Positions 8,935 through 16,146 of a DNA stretch of 34,376 nt are shown piece after piece. The notes beneath the pieces are model-generated. The model was not told where the DNA came from. It did no database searches and saw only the letters and a list, made by a program, of their open reading frames with translations. Position numbers and translations under genes: made by a program. Where the stretch lies: positions 1 to 34,376 of the forward strand of contig JAFUVV010000049.1 in NCBI GenBank assembly GCA_017477435.1, given 5' to 3'. The first letter of the stretch is position 1, and every line of letters begins with the position of its first letter. The stretch comes from Prevotella sp. Lineage in GTDB: Bacteria > Bacteroidota > Bacteroidia > Bacteroidales > Bacteroidaceae.

Positions 8935-9810
8935 ATGAAAAAGATTCTTATGATTATCGCTGCCGTCGCACTCGTGCTCGCATCGTGCACCGACGGGCGA
9001 AAAGTGAAGGAGTTTCCCACGAGGCCCGGCAAGACCGTAGTAGAGGACAGCGAGCCGGAGCCATTAGACCCGGTGAAGATTCCACGCTATGCCACTCATG
9101 TGTGCGACACCATGATGGGCCCATGGCATGTGGTGACATATGTCGACACCACCCCAGAACTTATAAAGGCTGAAGACGGCGAGATACACGACTCGTCGCT
9201 CCACCTTACCGCCGACTACAACGGCCACCGCGTGCTCGACAACAAAGAGATAACCACCTCCGACATCATCGGCGACAACTCCGACAGAGAGCATGGCTTC
9301 TACTTCTCACGCATCATCATGGCCACGCAGAACACGCTCTTCTTGCAAGCCGGAGCATACATCTACGACAGCGACGACGGTTTCACAAAGATAATGGCCA
9401 TCGACAGCGACGGGACCATCTCTGGATATCTGTTCGATATCCTCCAGTTTGAGAATGCCGTGCTGGTGGAGGAGTTCTACACCTTGCTCAACCACGAGAT
9501 GACCCGCCACGGCGAGGGCGACCGCGCAGGGGCGATAGAGGTCGTAGACAGATACACCACAGACGCTGTTAAGAAAGAGGTAAGGAAAAAGGGAATAAAG
9601 GCGATATACCCGCCAGCCATGGGCGACATTAAGGGGCGCAACATCGAGATGGGCACAGAGTATATCTCCGACATATATGTGAAGGCATTTTTCCACGACG
9701 CCGATAACGGCCGTCTCGACTCGGTGATGGCCGACACCGAAGGTTATTCCCACTTCAAGGAGACCATAAAGCCGATAGCAATCAAAAGCGTGACGCCATA
9801 TGGCGAATAG
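8935..9810 (+). CDS. Predicted lipoprotein, DUF4738-like
   Basis: A 291-residue protein beginning MKKILMIIAAVALVLASC. The lipobox LASC puts the lipidated cysteine at residue 18, so it is anchored to a membrane, probably the outer one. The mature part is rich in Asp and beta-strand-like, with segments such as GPWHVVTYVDTTPE, SLHLTADYNGHRVLDNKEIT and HGFYFSRIIMATQNTLFLQ. The length and layout fit the DUF4738 lipoproteins of Prevotella and relatives as I remember them, but I cannot verify the family from sequence alone. No catalytic motif is visible. The gene stands alone on the plus strand, divergent from the ABC exporters, and is followed by a strong palindrome (9866-9902) that may end its transcript. 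Confidence 0.75.
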   Translation: MKKILMIIAAVALVLASCTDGRKVKEFPTRPGKTVVEDSEPEPLDPVKIPRYATHVCDTMMGPWHVVTYVDTTPELIKAEDGEIHDSSLHLTADYNGHRVLDNKEITTSDIIGDNSDREHGFYFSRIIMATQNTLFLQAGAYIYDSDDGFTKIMAIDSDGTISGYLFDILQFENAVLVEEFYTLLNHEMTRHGEGDRAGAIEVVDRYTTDAVKKEVRKKGIKAIYPPAMGDIKGRNIEMGTEYISDIYVKAFFHDADNGRLDSVMADTEGYSHFKETIKPIAIKSVTPYGE

Positions 9811-9863
9811 CTTAATTCAGCAGCGGAAAACGTCAATCGCCGGAAAAGCAATCCAGTCGTCCT

Positions 9864-9951
9864 AATACAAGAGCCATGTACCCGCAGTACATGGCTCTTG
9901 TACTTTTAGTACATGGGCATCGAACTGGCAGTACTAGGCCCATGTACTCTC
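9864..9951. repeat. 22-bp x 4 palindromic array, copy 1
   Basis: Four consecutive 22-bp units (9864, 9886, 9908, 9930) follow the plan arm AGTACA, 7-nt centre, arm TGTACT, 3-nt linker. Unit 1 is the reverse complement of unit 2 over 16 bp (9866-9881 against 9887-9902, 5-nt loop), so these two form a very strong hairpin, followed by CTTTT. That hairpin lies 56 bp after the lipoprotein stop codon and could act as its terminator. Unit 3 has a decayed right arm (GAACTG). The same element occurs at 14595 and 25000, and a variant at 32064. Confidence 0.85.
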
Positions 9952-9991
9952 GCCAGACGACAACACTTCCCTCGGAGAAGCACTATCATGA

Positions 9992-10556
9992 GTCGCCCTC
10001 TTCGAGGACGTAATTACATATAAGAGCACAACATCCGCGGGTTTTACCCGCGGTTACAAAGCATTGACCGCTCCGCGGCCATTCCCCGAACGTAAGCCAT
10101 GCGATATCTACAACAGAATACAATTTCTTAATAGAATATCCACAAAAAGACTGAGCCATTATACATGGCTGAATTTAGCCTACCAACAACATTTTTCAGG
10201 CACTGCCTTCATAAAAGAAGAAAAACGCATATCTACTCTTTCTTCATCATGCAACCCATACAATCGAATACCCTCGAAGAGAGCAAAACAGCAAAGCTAT
10301 AATGACACGCATGCAAACACTACTTGCATCGACAGGCCCTCGAAGAGGACAACACAGCAAAGCTATATAGACACGCATGCAAGCATCACTTACACCGACA
10401 AGCCCTCGAAGAGAGCAACACAGCAAAGCTATATAGACACGCGTGCAAGGACAACTCGCATCGACAGGCCCTCGAAGAGGGCAACGCTTTATAACCGCGG
10501 GTGAAAACCCGCGGACTATACATACGATCACACACACCGTCCTCGAAGAGGGCGAC
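9992..10556. mobile_element. 565-bp non-coding element with composite inverted ends
   Basis: The 19 bases at 9992-10010 recur exactly, inverted, at 10538-10556; this sequence is itself a hairpin around GCCCTC and GAGG. Inside it on each side, 23-24 bp away, is a second hairpin, CCGCGGG/CCCGCGG (10035-10053 and 10495-10514), also in inverted order and followed by matching GGTTAYAAAGC sequence. The interior holds a 66-bp tandem repeat built around the same CCCTCGAAGAG core. No gene is convincing inside. An IS200-like transposase gene ends 75 bp to the right, so this may be a non-autonomous element or a REP/BIME-type cluster mobilised by it. Confidence 0.6.
10248..10485. repeat. 66-bp minisatellite
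   Basis: CCCTCGAAGAG recurs at 10271, 10337, 10403 and 10469, each exactly 66 bp apart. The sequence between is conserved too (AGCAAAGCTATA, GACACGC, TGCAA, CGACA), so the whole unit is duplicated. The first and last units are partial. Since 66 is divisible by three, both strands stay open as 22-residue repeats. Each unit contains the hairpin core found at the ends of the enclosing element. Confidence 0.75.
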
Positions 10557-10630
10557 GATGCTCTTACGATGACACTATACTACGTATGATACAAAAGGTA
10601 GAAACTACAACCCACCACCACCGCTGTCAC

Positions 10631-11083
10631 TCAGTCAGAAAGGAAATACTTCTCATCAAACTCCACCCCCTGCTCTATCAGCAGACAACGCAACTCTTCT
10701 GCAAAGCTAACCCTCTTGTGATGCTCCTTTTGATTCATAATATATCTACGTATCGTCTCTCTATCATCCTTCCCATAAGTCAAAGCACAATATGATTTCC
10801 CCCAGCCGTCGAAAAGAGGGAATTCGCTCGGATGAGACCTAAGAAACACGCTCGTAGCTGTCTTTATATTACGCATAAAATCGGCCACTGATATCGTCGG
10901 AGGAATATTAGCCAGGACATGCACATGGTCGGGCATTCCGCCTATACGATGAGTGACGCCGCCAGCATTCTTAATACATGCAAAAAGATAACTGTACAGA
11001 TCGCGCTCATGCTCAACATTTATAGCTGGCCGACTCGACTTTGTGCGGAAGACAATATGATAAAGAAGATTCGTGTAGCTCAT
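10631..11083 (-). CDS. IS200-like Y1 (RAYT-type) transposase
   Basis: A 150-residue HUH single-strand transposase. The metal-binding HUH motif is in MPDHVHVLANIPP (about 62-74), and the nucleophile Tyr is in RRYIMNQKEHHKR (about 116-128), the classic IS200/IS605 TnpA C-terminal helix. The start MSYTNLLYHIVFRTK is typical of the family. Such enzymes cut and join single-stranded DNA at hairpins. No TnpB partner is present. Palindrome-rich DNA lies on both sides (9992-10556 and 11110-11192), which favours a domesticated RAYT that mobilises REP-like hairpins, or an IS200-type element with degraded ends. The open frame is intact, so activity is possible. Confidence 0.88.
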   Translation of the reverse strand: MSYTNLLYHIVFRTKSSRPAINVEHERDLYSYLFACIKNAGGVTHRIGGMPDHVHVLANIPPTISVADFMRNIKTATSVFLRSHPSEFPLFDGWGKSYCALTYGKDDRETIRRYIMNQKEHHKRVSFAEELRCLLIEQGVEFDEKYFLSD

Positions 11084-11109
11084 GATACTGTCTTTATATA
11101 ATAAAAGAA

Positions 11110-11192
11110 AAGGGACTTAGATGAACATTACTATTGCCTGCAATAAAAACTGTTCTTCACAGTTATTTCGGCAAATGTTCGTCTAAGTCCCT
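11110..11192. other. Long stem with two inner hairpins between mdh and the transposase
   Basis: AGGGACTTAGATGAACATT (11111-11129) pairs with 11174-11192 with a single mismatch, a 19-bp stem. The loop contains ATTGC/GCAAT (11133-11144) and ACTGT/ACAGT (11149-11163), giving a three-way, cloverleaf-like fold. On the minus strand the outer stem is followed by TTTTCTTTTATT, so it could terminate mdh. It also sits 27 bp upstream of the transposase start, so it could be the recognition end of that element. Confidence 0.6.
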
Positions 11193-11220
11193 CTTTCTTA
11201 TTTAGTTTGCTATGAACTGA

Positions 11221-12213
11221 TTAAAGGTTCGGGTTGATTTCGCTCCACTTTGAGAGCTCTGGCACGATGTTCAGAGTGACGAGTTCATCGCGCATCTTGC
11301 AGAGGTGTTCGTAGCTCTGGTCGAGCTTTGCGTTTTCCTCGGCTGTTCCCTGTGGCACCTCGAAGTGTGCGCCCGTGGTGTCGAGGGTGGTCTTCATGGC
11401 CATCATGATGTGGTCGTACTTGTCGGTCTTCACGTATGTTCCCACTGGGAAGCGGAATGGCTCGCCGCCCATGACCGAACGGATCATCTCCACTGAGAGG
11501 TATGCCGGGCTCTGGAACGAGCTACGGCCACGCAGCTTGATGATGGCTGCACCGCCCTGTGTGACGTCTTTCTTCATCTGCTCCCACTCCTCTGCGGGGA
11601 ACTCAGGTGTACCGATGATGTCGGTCAGTTTGCGGCCGTCGATCTCGACGTGGCTGCCGAACACTGCCATCTGCTCACCGTGTCCGCCGTAGGTGGCGCA
11701 TCCTGTGATCTCGCTCTGCATGACGCCGAACTTCTTTGCCAGTGCGCTCTGCAGACGGGTGGTGTCGAGGGCAGCGAGGGTTGTGACCTGGCTTGGCTTC
11801 AGTCCTGAGTAGAGCAGAGTCACCAGACCTGTGAGGTCGGCGGGGTTGAAGATGATGACCACGTGCTTCACGTCGGGGCAGTACTGCTTGATGTTCTTTC
11901 CCAGGCCTTCGGCGATCTCGCAGTTACCCTTGAGCAGGTCTTCGCGTGTCATGCCTTCCTTACGTGGTGCACCACCTGAAGAGATGATATACTTTGCTCC
12001 TGTGAATGCCTCAGCAGCGTCGGTGGTGGCTGTGATCTTCACGTCGCCAAAGCCGCTCTGACGCATTTCCTCTGCCACGCCCTCGGGTGAGAACACGTCG
12101 TAGAGGCAGATGTCGTTAGTCAGTCCCATTGTCAGGGCTGTCTGTACCATGTTTGAACCAATCATTCCGGCTGCGCCGACGATTGTAAGTTTGTCGTTTG
12201 TTAAGAATGCCAT
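11221..12213 (-). CDS. mdh: Malate dehydrogenase
   Basis: A 330-residue NAD-dependent malate dehydrogenase interconverting malate and oxaloacetate in the cytoplasm. The Rossmann motif is IVGAAGMIGSN (11-21). The substrate loop reads APRKEGMTREDLL, with Arg84 and Arg90. LDTTRLQ supplies Arg153, and GGHGEQM the catalytic His178. The length is normal and the ATG is preceded by a good promoter (12256-12286). In Prevotella-like anaerobes this enzyme feeds the reductive branch to fumarate and succinate. It stands alone: the next gene upstream on the strand is separated by 168 bp with terminator-like palindromes. Confidence 0.95.
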   Translation of the reverse strand: MAFLTNDKLTIVGAAGMIGSNMVQTALTMGLTNDICLYDVFSPEGVAEEMRQSGFGDVKITATTDAAEAFTGAKYIISSGGAPRKEGMTREDLLKGNCEIAEGLGKNIKQYCPDVKHVVIIFNPADLTGLVTLLYSGLKPSQVTTLAALDTTRLQSALAKKFGVMQSEITGCATYGGHGEQMAVFGSHVEIDGRKLTDIIGTPEFPAEEWEQMKKDVTQGGAAIIKLRGRSSFQSPAYLSVEMIRSVMGGEPFRFPVGTYVKTDKYDHIMMAMKTTLDTTGAHFEVPQGTAEENAKLDQSYEHLCKMRDELVTLNIVPELSKWSEINPNL

Positions 12214-12255
12214 TGTTGTTTATTTTTAGTTTGAATCTGTTTCTTAAATTCGCTG

Positions 12256-12299
12256 CAAAGGTACAAAATTCTGCCCGAAGGGCAACATACCTTTCGGGC
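12256..12299 (-). promoter_or_regulatory. mdh promoter overlapped by a palindrome
   Basis: On the minus strand TACCTTTG (12256-12263) is a full -7 match, and GTTG (12283-12286) is a near -33 element at the usual 19-bp spacing. The -33 element lies in the centre of the 10-bp inverted repeat GCCCGAAGGG-N7-CCTTTCGGGC (12273-12299, one mismatch). A dimeric regulator bound there would block or recruit polymerase. Confidence 0.6.
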
Positions 12300-12324
12300 T
12301 ATTTTAGGAGACGAAATGTTATAT

Positions 12325-12363
12325 TTTTATAAAAACCGGCTTCCCTGCAAAGTGGAGTTTGCA
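12325..12363 (-). terminator. Possible terminator after the DUF2059-like gene
   Basis: On the minus strand TGCAAA-N6-TTTGCA (12346-12363) is followed by GGTTTTTATAAAAA (the palindrome at 12325-12336 and its flank). It lies 19 bp after the stop codon at 12382. The stem is only 6 bp, so strength is uncertain. Confidence 0.35.
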
Positions 12364-12381
12364 AAAAGGCTTGTTCTCACT

Positions 12382-13236
12382 TTATTCCGTTGCTGCCTTC
12401 ACGCCCTTGTCGCGCAGCCAGTCGAGGTAGGACTGCATGATGGTCATGCCCGTCTGCGGCAGATTCTTCATCATGTTGCTCGATGCATCCACCACGTTTT
12501 TATATGCAGGCATATCGGCCAGTTTAATGGCAAAGCGCAGGTTGCCTTCGTCCATGATGTTATACATCGAATTGAGATAAAGTGTGGGCAGGTTTGAGCT
12601 GAAGTATTTGTCGAGCTTCTCCACCATGCTGGCAGCGCCGAAGTTGCTGAGCAGCGACGTCAGCCCCTGCATCATATTCGATGAGAGAGAACCCAATCCC
12701 GACTTGGCATAATATTGTTTGAACAGAGTGGTGTAGCTTTCGGGTATCTCACTGTTCTGTTCGAGCGGCTCGGGTGTCTTGCCCGACATCAGTTGCATCA
12801 CCACCATCTTGCCGAAGTCCTCCCATGCTGCCGACGTGATGCTGTTCATCTTCGTCGCCTTCTGCTGCAGGTCTTTGCCTTCGGGGCTCTGCAAAGCCTC
12901 GGTGAGCTTTTTCAGATCGTCGGTCGATACGAGTCCGTTCAGCCCTTTGGCAAGCAGTCGCTCGGCGACATCACTCACGAACTGCTCGCCCAGATATTCC
13001 TCCACATACTGCTGCGAGTTGTCGTCGTCGAGCTCGGGAGCAATCGATTTGTTCAGCTCCGTAAACACTTTCAGCAGCTACTCTTTCTGGTTGCCGAGGC
13101 TATTTGGCGCGGCCTTCAGATATTTCTTCACTGCCTCGATGAAGTCGGCATCCATGTCGTCGGTCTGAGCATGCACTGTCAGGAACGACAACGACGACAG
13201 CAGTGTCACAATGATGATTCTGAAATTAATTTTCAT
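12382..13236 (-). pseudogene. Secreted DUF2059-like protein interrupted by an in-frame amber codon
   Basis: From the ATG at 13236, 52 codons encode a clean signal peptide (MKINFRIIIVTLLSSLSFL, cleaved near VHAQ) and the start of the mature protein, then TAG stands at codon 53 (13078-13080). The same frame stays open for another 231 codons to TGA or TAA at 12382. The downstream part (LTEALQSPEGKDLQQKATKM) resembles the DUF2059 pattern of periplasmic helical proteins. The protein is Met- and Leu-rich and wholly helical-looking. A GTG at 13068 could in principle restart translation, but the product would lack a signal peptide. One base change, for example from CAG, would explain the stop. Confidence 0.65.
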
Positions 13237-13320
13237 ATCCGTATCTGTTTGTATATTTGATTGTTGTCTTACGGTGTTGTTACTTTCTTTCCGTGCTTTG
13301 TCACAACTGACTACGGGCGC

Positions 13321-14352
13321 CTATTGCAACATGCTCATCGGTATGCGCGCCAGATAGATGGCGGGACGTCCGCCTTCATGCTGCGAATAGTAGCTCACCC
13401 AAAGCTCATTACCCTCGATGATAAGACCGGGATATGCATTGTCGCCGCCCGACGGTAGCACAACCTTCTCATCGAGTCTGCCCTCGAAATCACCTTTATA
13501 CACTGTGGTCGTAGAGTGAGGCAGATAGTAGTTGCGCGACGCAGCAATAATGCTGTCACCACTGACGATATAATCGGGACCACCTAAACGTAGGTCCATC
13601 TTGTGCCACTTCCACTCGGTGAACGGCTTGTTGCTTACTCCCCAATAGCCTCGGCAGTCGCCTGCATCGCGTCGCACCATCATCGACATGCGCCCATCGG
13701 GGAGGAATCGCACGGTGGTCTCGTTGGGGAAATCAGGCACAGCGAGGTCGGTAATCTTATCATATCGCACACCGTCGCGGGTTGAATAAAGTCGCAAAAA
13801 GCGCTCACCCGCAGGTGTTGTGCCATAGCCGACCACATATCCGACTCCATCATGCCACGTGATACGCCACAGCCAATCGCTCGTGTGCTCGTCGCCATCA
13901 ACGAACTCCACTGGCCTGGGCTCGGTAAAATGCTCACCGTCGCTACTGAAAACAACATGCGGTACCATACCTTTCAACTCACGATTGCGGTATATGCTAC
14001 CACCCATGATTACCATCAGCCTTCCGTCGGGCGTCACCGACAACTTCGGGTCGCGTAGGTCGTAGCCCTCACGAGCCCCGAGATAGACGCTCTTCCAACG
14101 CTTGCCGTCCTTCGAGACGATGATGCGCGTCTTGCCCTCGGCACGGCCCTGACTGTCGAAAATATGACTCTCGCCCTCGCGGAACGAGCAATAGAAGCGC
14201 CCCCTATATTTTATTAAAGAGGTGAACGAACTATATGCATCGGTCTTCCAGATGCAGTCGACGGTATAGCTTATCGTCTGCCGATTGTCTTTCGCCGCAA
14301 GCGATAACGACACTATCAGCGACAAAAACAAAATGATACTTGTCTTTTTCAT
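13321..14352 (-). CDS. Secreted sialidase-like beta-propeller protein
   Basis: A 343-residue protein with a signal peptide ending near SLSLAA. Repeated Asp-box-like turns mark a sialidase-type six-bladed propeller: SKDGKRWKS, SSDGEHFTE and STRDGVRYDK. Other blade strands end in GGDNAYPGLI and ELWVSYYSQHEG. SFREGESH, LRDPKLSVTPDGR and FLPDGRMSMMVRRD provide the several Arg residues that bind carboxylates in sialidases, but the canonical FRIP motif is absent. Exo-sialidase activity is therefore uncertain; it may act on another sugar or only bind one. It has its own promoter and follows waaA on the same strand after 429 bp of repeat-containing DNA. Confidence 0.7.
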   Translation of the reverse strand: MKKTSIILFLSLIVSLSLAAKDNRQTISYTVDCIWKTDAYSSFTSLIKYRGRFYCSFREGESHIFDSQGRAEGKTRIIVSKDGKRWKSVYLGAREGYDLRDPKLSVTPDGRLMVIMGGSIYRNRELKGMVPHVVFSSDGEHFTEPRPVEFVDGDEHTSDWLWRITWHDGVGYVVGYGTTPAGERFLRLYSTRDGVRYDKITDLAVPDFPNETTVRFLPDGRMSMMVRRDAGDCRGYWGVSNKPFTEWKWHKMDLRLGGPDYIVSGDSIIAASRNYYLPHSTTTVYKGDFEGRLDEKVVLPSGGDNAYPGLIIEGNELWVSYYSQHEGGRPAIYLARIPMSMLQ

Positions 14353-14382
14353 AAATGCAGATGGTTATAGACTTAATCGATG

Positions 14383-14414
14383 CAAATATAAAGATAAAAA
14401 ACGACACCGGCAAC
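14383..14414 (-). promoter_or_regulatory. Promoter of the sialidase-like gene
   Basis: On the minus strand TATATTTG (14383-14390) matches TAnnTTTG, with GTTG (14411-14414) 20 bp upstream as a near -33 element. The start codon is 31 bp downstream. The rest of the 14415-14594 gap shows no gene. Confidence 0.55.
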
Positions 14415-14594
14415 AAAACACAGAGAAAACTGACAATTATTCTTAACCCTAATCGTTCATCAGACCGAGAAAAGGGATATCATAGTCTGAAACAACTCTC
14501 TTTATGCCATAGTTGCATCTGTTCTGCCTTCTTACCGCCTTTATCTTTTTGACGGAGGCATGCGTCAGCCGAACCACAAACGCTTCCTGCCGAC

Positions 14595-14682
14595 AGTACA
14601 TGACTCTTGTACTCCGAGTACATGGCCCGTGTACTCCAAGTACATGGTTTTTGTACTGTGAGTACATGGCCCATGTACTGCT
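14595..14682. repeat. 22-bp x 4 palindromic array, copy 2
   Basis: Units start at 14595, 14617, 14639 and 14661, each AGTACA, 7 nt, TGTACT, 3 nt. The last unit is a near-perfect palindrome (AGTACATGG-C-CCATGTACT). The array is followed by GCCTG-N6-CTGCCGGCA (14683-14702), which also follows copy 3. It lies between the end of waaA and the promoter of the sialidase-like gene. Confidence 0.9.
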
Positions 14683-14781
14683 GCCTGCCATCGCTGCCGG
14701 CACAAAAAGATGAGGCATCTCCGACGGCCCGGAAATGCCTCCAACATGTATGTCTCTTGGCCCTGAGGGGCGAAAATGCCA

Positions 14782-16035
14782 TCAGAGCTTCACGCTCTTC
14801 ATTATTACATCGGTTGCTCCCACGCGGCTGGCAACGAAGCGACCGGCGTTCTGACCAGTCTTCGAGAGATAGTCGGCATCGGTGATGAACCGGCGCATCT
14901 GCGTGCGGAACGACTGAAGGTCTTTTATCTCGAATCCGCCTTCGGCAATGATGAGTTCGCGCGCCTCCTGGAACTTCTTGTTGTTGGGCCCAAAGATGAC
15001 GGGCATGCCCCACACGGCAGCCTCGAGCACGTTGTGTATGCCCACTCCGAAGCCGCCGCCTACGTAGGCCACGTCGCCGTATTGATACACCGACGAGAGG
15101 AGCCCGTAGCAGTCGATGATCAGGCAGTCGGCCTCGGCAGCCTCCTCGGGGGTGGTCTGCGTGTAGCGCACTGTCTTGCGGTCGAGCTTGGAAAGTATCT
15201 GGTGGAGATGGTCGTCGCCGACGACATGCGGGGCGATAATGAGCTTCCAGTCGCGGTGATGGTTGAAGTATTTTATGAATATATCTTCGTCGGGCTGCCA
15301 GCTGGAGCCTGCCACAAACACGGGCATCGCGCTGTCCACTCCATGCTCCTCGCTCCTCGCTCCACCCTTTCTGAACGCCTCGACGATGGGCAGGCGCTTG
15401 GCAGCATCGCGTATCTGGAGCACACGGTCGAAACGGGTGTCGCCGACAACCGTGACATTGTCGATACCTATCGTGGAGAGAAGGTAGCGGCTACGCTCGT
15501 TCTGGACAAAGAAGTGGGTGAAGCAACGGAGCACCTCGCCATACTGCCGGCCGTACCACTTGAAGAAGACCTGGTCGGGGCGGAAGATGCTCGACACGCT
15601 GTAGACGGGCACCTTGCGATGGCGGAGGATGTGGAGATAGTTGTACCAGAACTCATACTTTATGAAGAATGCCATCACGGGGCGCACAGTGCGCAGGAAG
15701 CGACGCGCATTGCGAATGGTGTCGAGCGGCAGATAGCAGATGATGTCGGCACCCTGATAGTTTTTCCTCACCTCGTAGCCCGAGGGCGAGAAAAAAGTCA
15801 GCAGAATCTTATATTCGGGGTGCTCGGCACGGAGACGCTCCATGAGCGGGCGACCCTGTTCAAACTCACCGAGCGAGGCGGCATGGAACCATACATACTG
15901 TGCCTCGGGATCGATCTTTTCCTTAAGCAGTCTTATGGCCTGACGCTCGCCACGCCACATCTGTCGGACCTTCTTGTTGAAGACGCTGGCAATGGCCACT
16001 CCGATCAGGTAGATATAGATAACGACGTTGTACAA
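14782..16035 (-). CDS. waaA: 3-deoxy-D-manno-octulosonic acid (Kdo) transferase
   Basis: Transfers Kdo from CMP-Kdo to lipid A precursors at the inner membrane, the first step of the lipopolysaccharide core. An N-terminal anchor helix (YNVVIYIYLIGVAIASVF) is followed by a GT30 domain with the WFHAASLGEFEQGRPL motif (glycine-rich loop and catalytic Glu), FSPSGYE, FIKYEFWYN, and the C-terminal nucleotide-sugar domain with GSSWQPDED, YVGGGFGVGIHNVLEAA and FGPNNKKFQEA. I place the start at the TTG at 16035 (417 residues), since relatives start just before the anchor helix; an in-frame TTG at 16095 would add 20 unconserved residues. It follows gltX on the same strand; the 111-bp gap holds a CTCCCC/GGGGAG hairpin. 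Confidence 0.9.
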   Translation of the reverse strand: MYNVVIYIYLIGVAIASVFNKKVRQMWRGERQAIRLLKEKIDPEAQYVWFHAASLGEFEQGRPLMERLRAEHPEYKILLTFFSPSGYEVRKNYQGADIICYLPLDTIRNARRFLRTVRPVMAFFIKYEFWYNYLHILRHRKVPVYSVSSIFRPDQVFFKWYGRQYGEVLRCFTHFFVQNERSRYLLSTIGIDNVTVVGDTRFDRVLQIRDAAKRLPIVEAFRKGGARSEEHGVDSAMPVFVAGSSWQPDEDIFIKYFNHHRDWKLIIAPHVVGDDHLHQILSKLDRKTVRYTQTTPEEAAEADCLIIDCYGLLSSVYQYGDVAYVGGGFGVGIHNVLEAAVWGMPVIFGPNNKKFQEARELIIAEGGFEIKDLQSFRTQMRRFITDADYLSKTGQNAGRFVASRVGATDVIMKSVKL

Positions 16036-16146
16036 AATAGGTGATGGATTATGAGTGATGGATTCGGGATAATGGATACGTGGTGATAGTCCCAACCGAC
16101 CTCCCCATGGGGAGGAACTATGAACTATGGGCTAAGAATTATGAAC

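Noticed and set aside
10248-10485. CRISPR array suggested by exact 66-bp spacing of CCCTCGAAGAG
   Set aside because: The sequence between the repeats is conserved among units rather than unique, there are only about four units, and no cas gene is nearby.
10064-10504. Plus-strand frame encoding 22-residue repeats (and a matching minus-strand frame)
   Set aside because: Both strands are open only because the DNA repeat is 66 bp long; the start is TTG with no promoter or ribosome-binding context and the peptide is compositionally odd.
14776-16044. Long plus-strand frame of 422 codons opposite waaA
   Set aside because: It is the antisense shadow of a clearly recognised Kdo transferase and shows no family motif.
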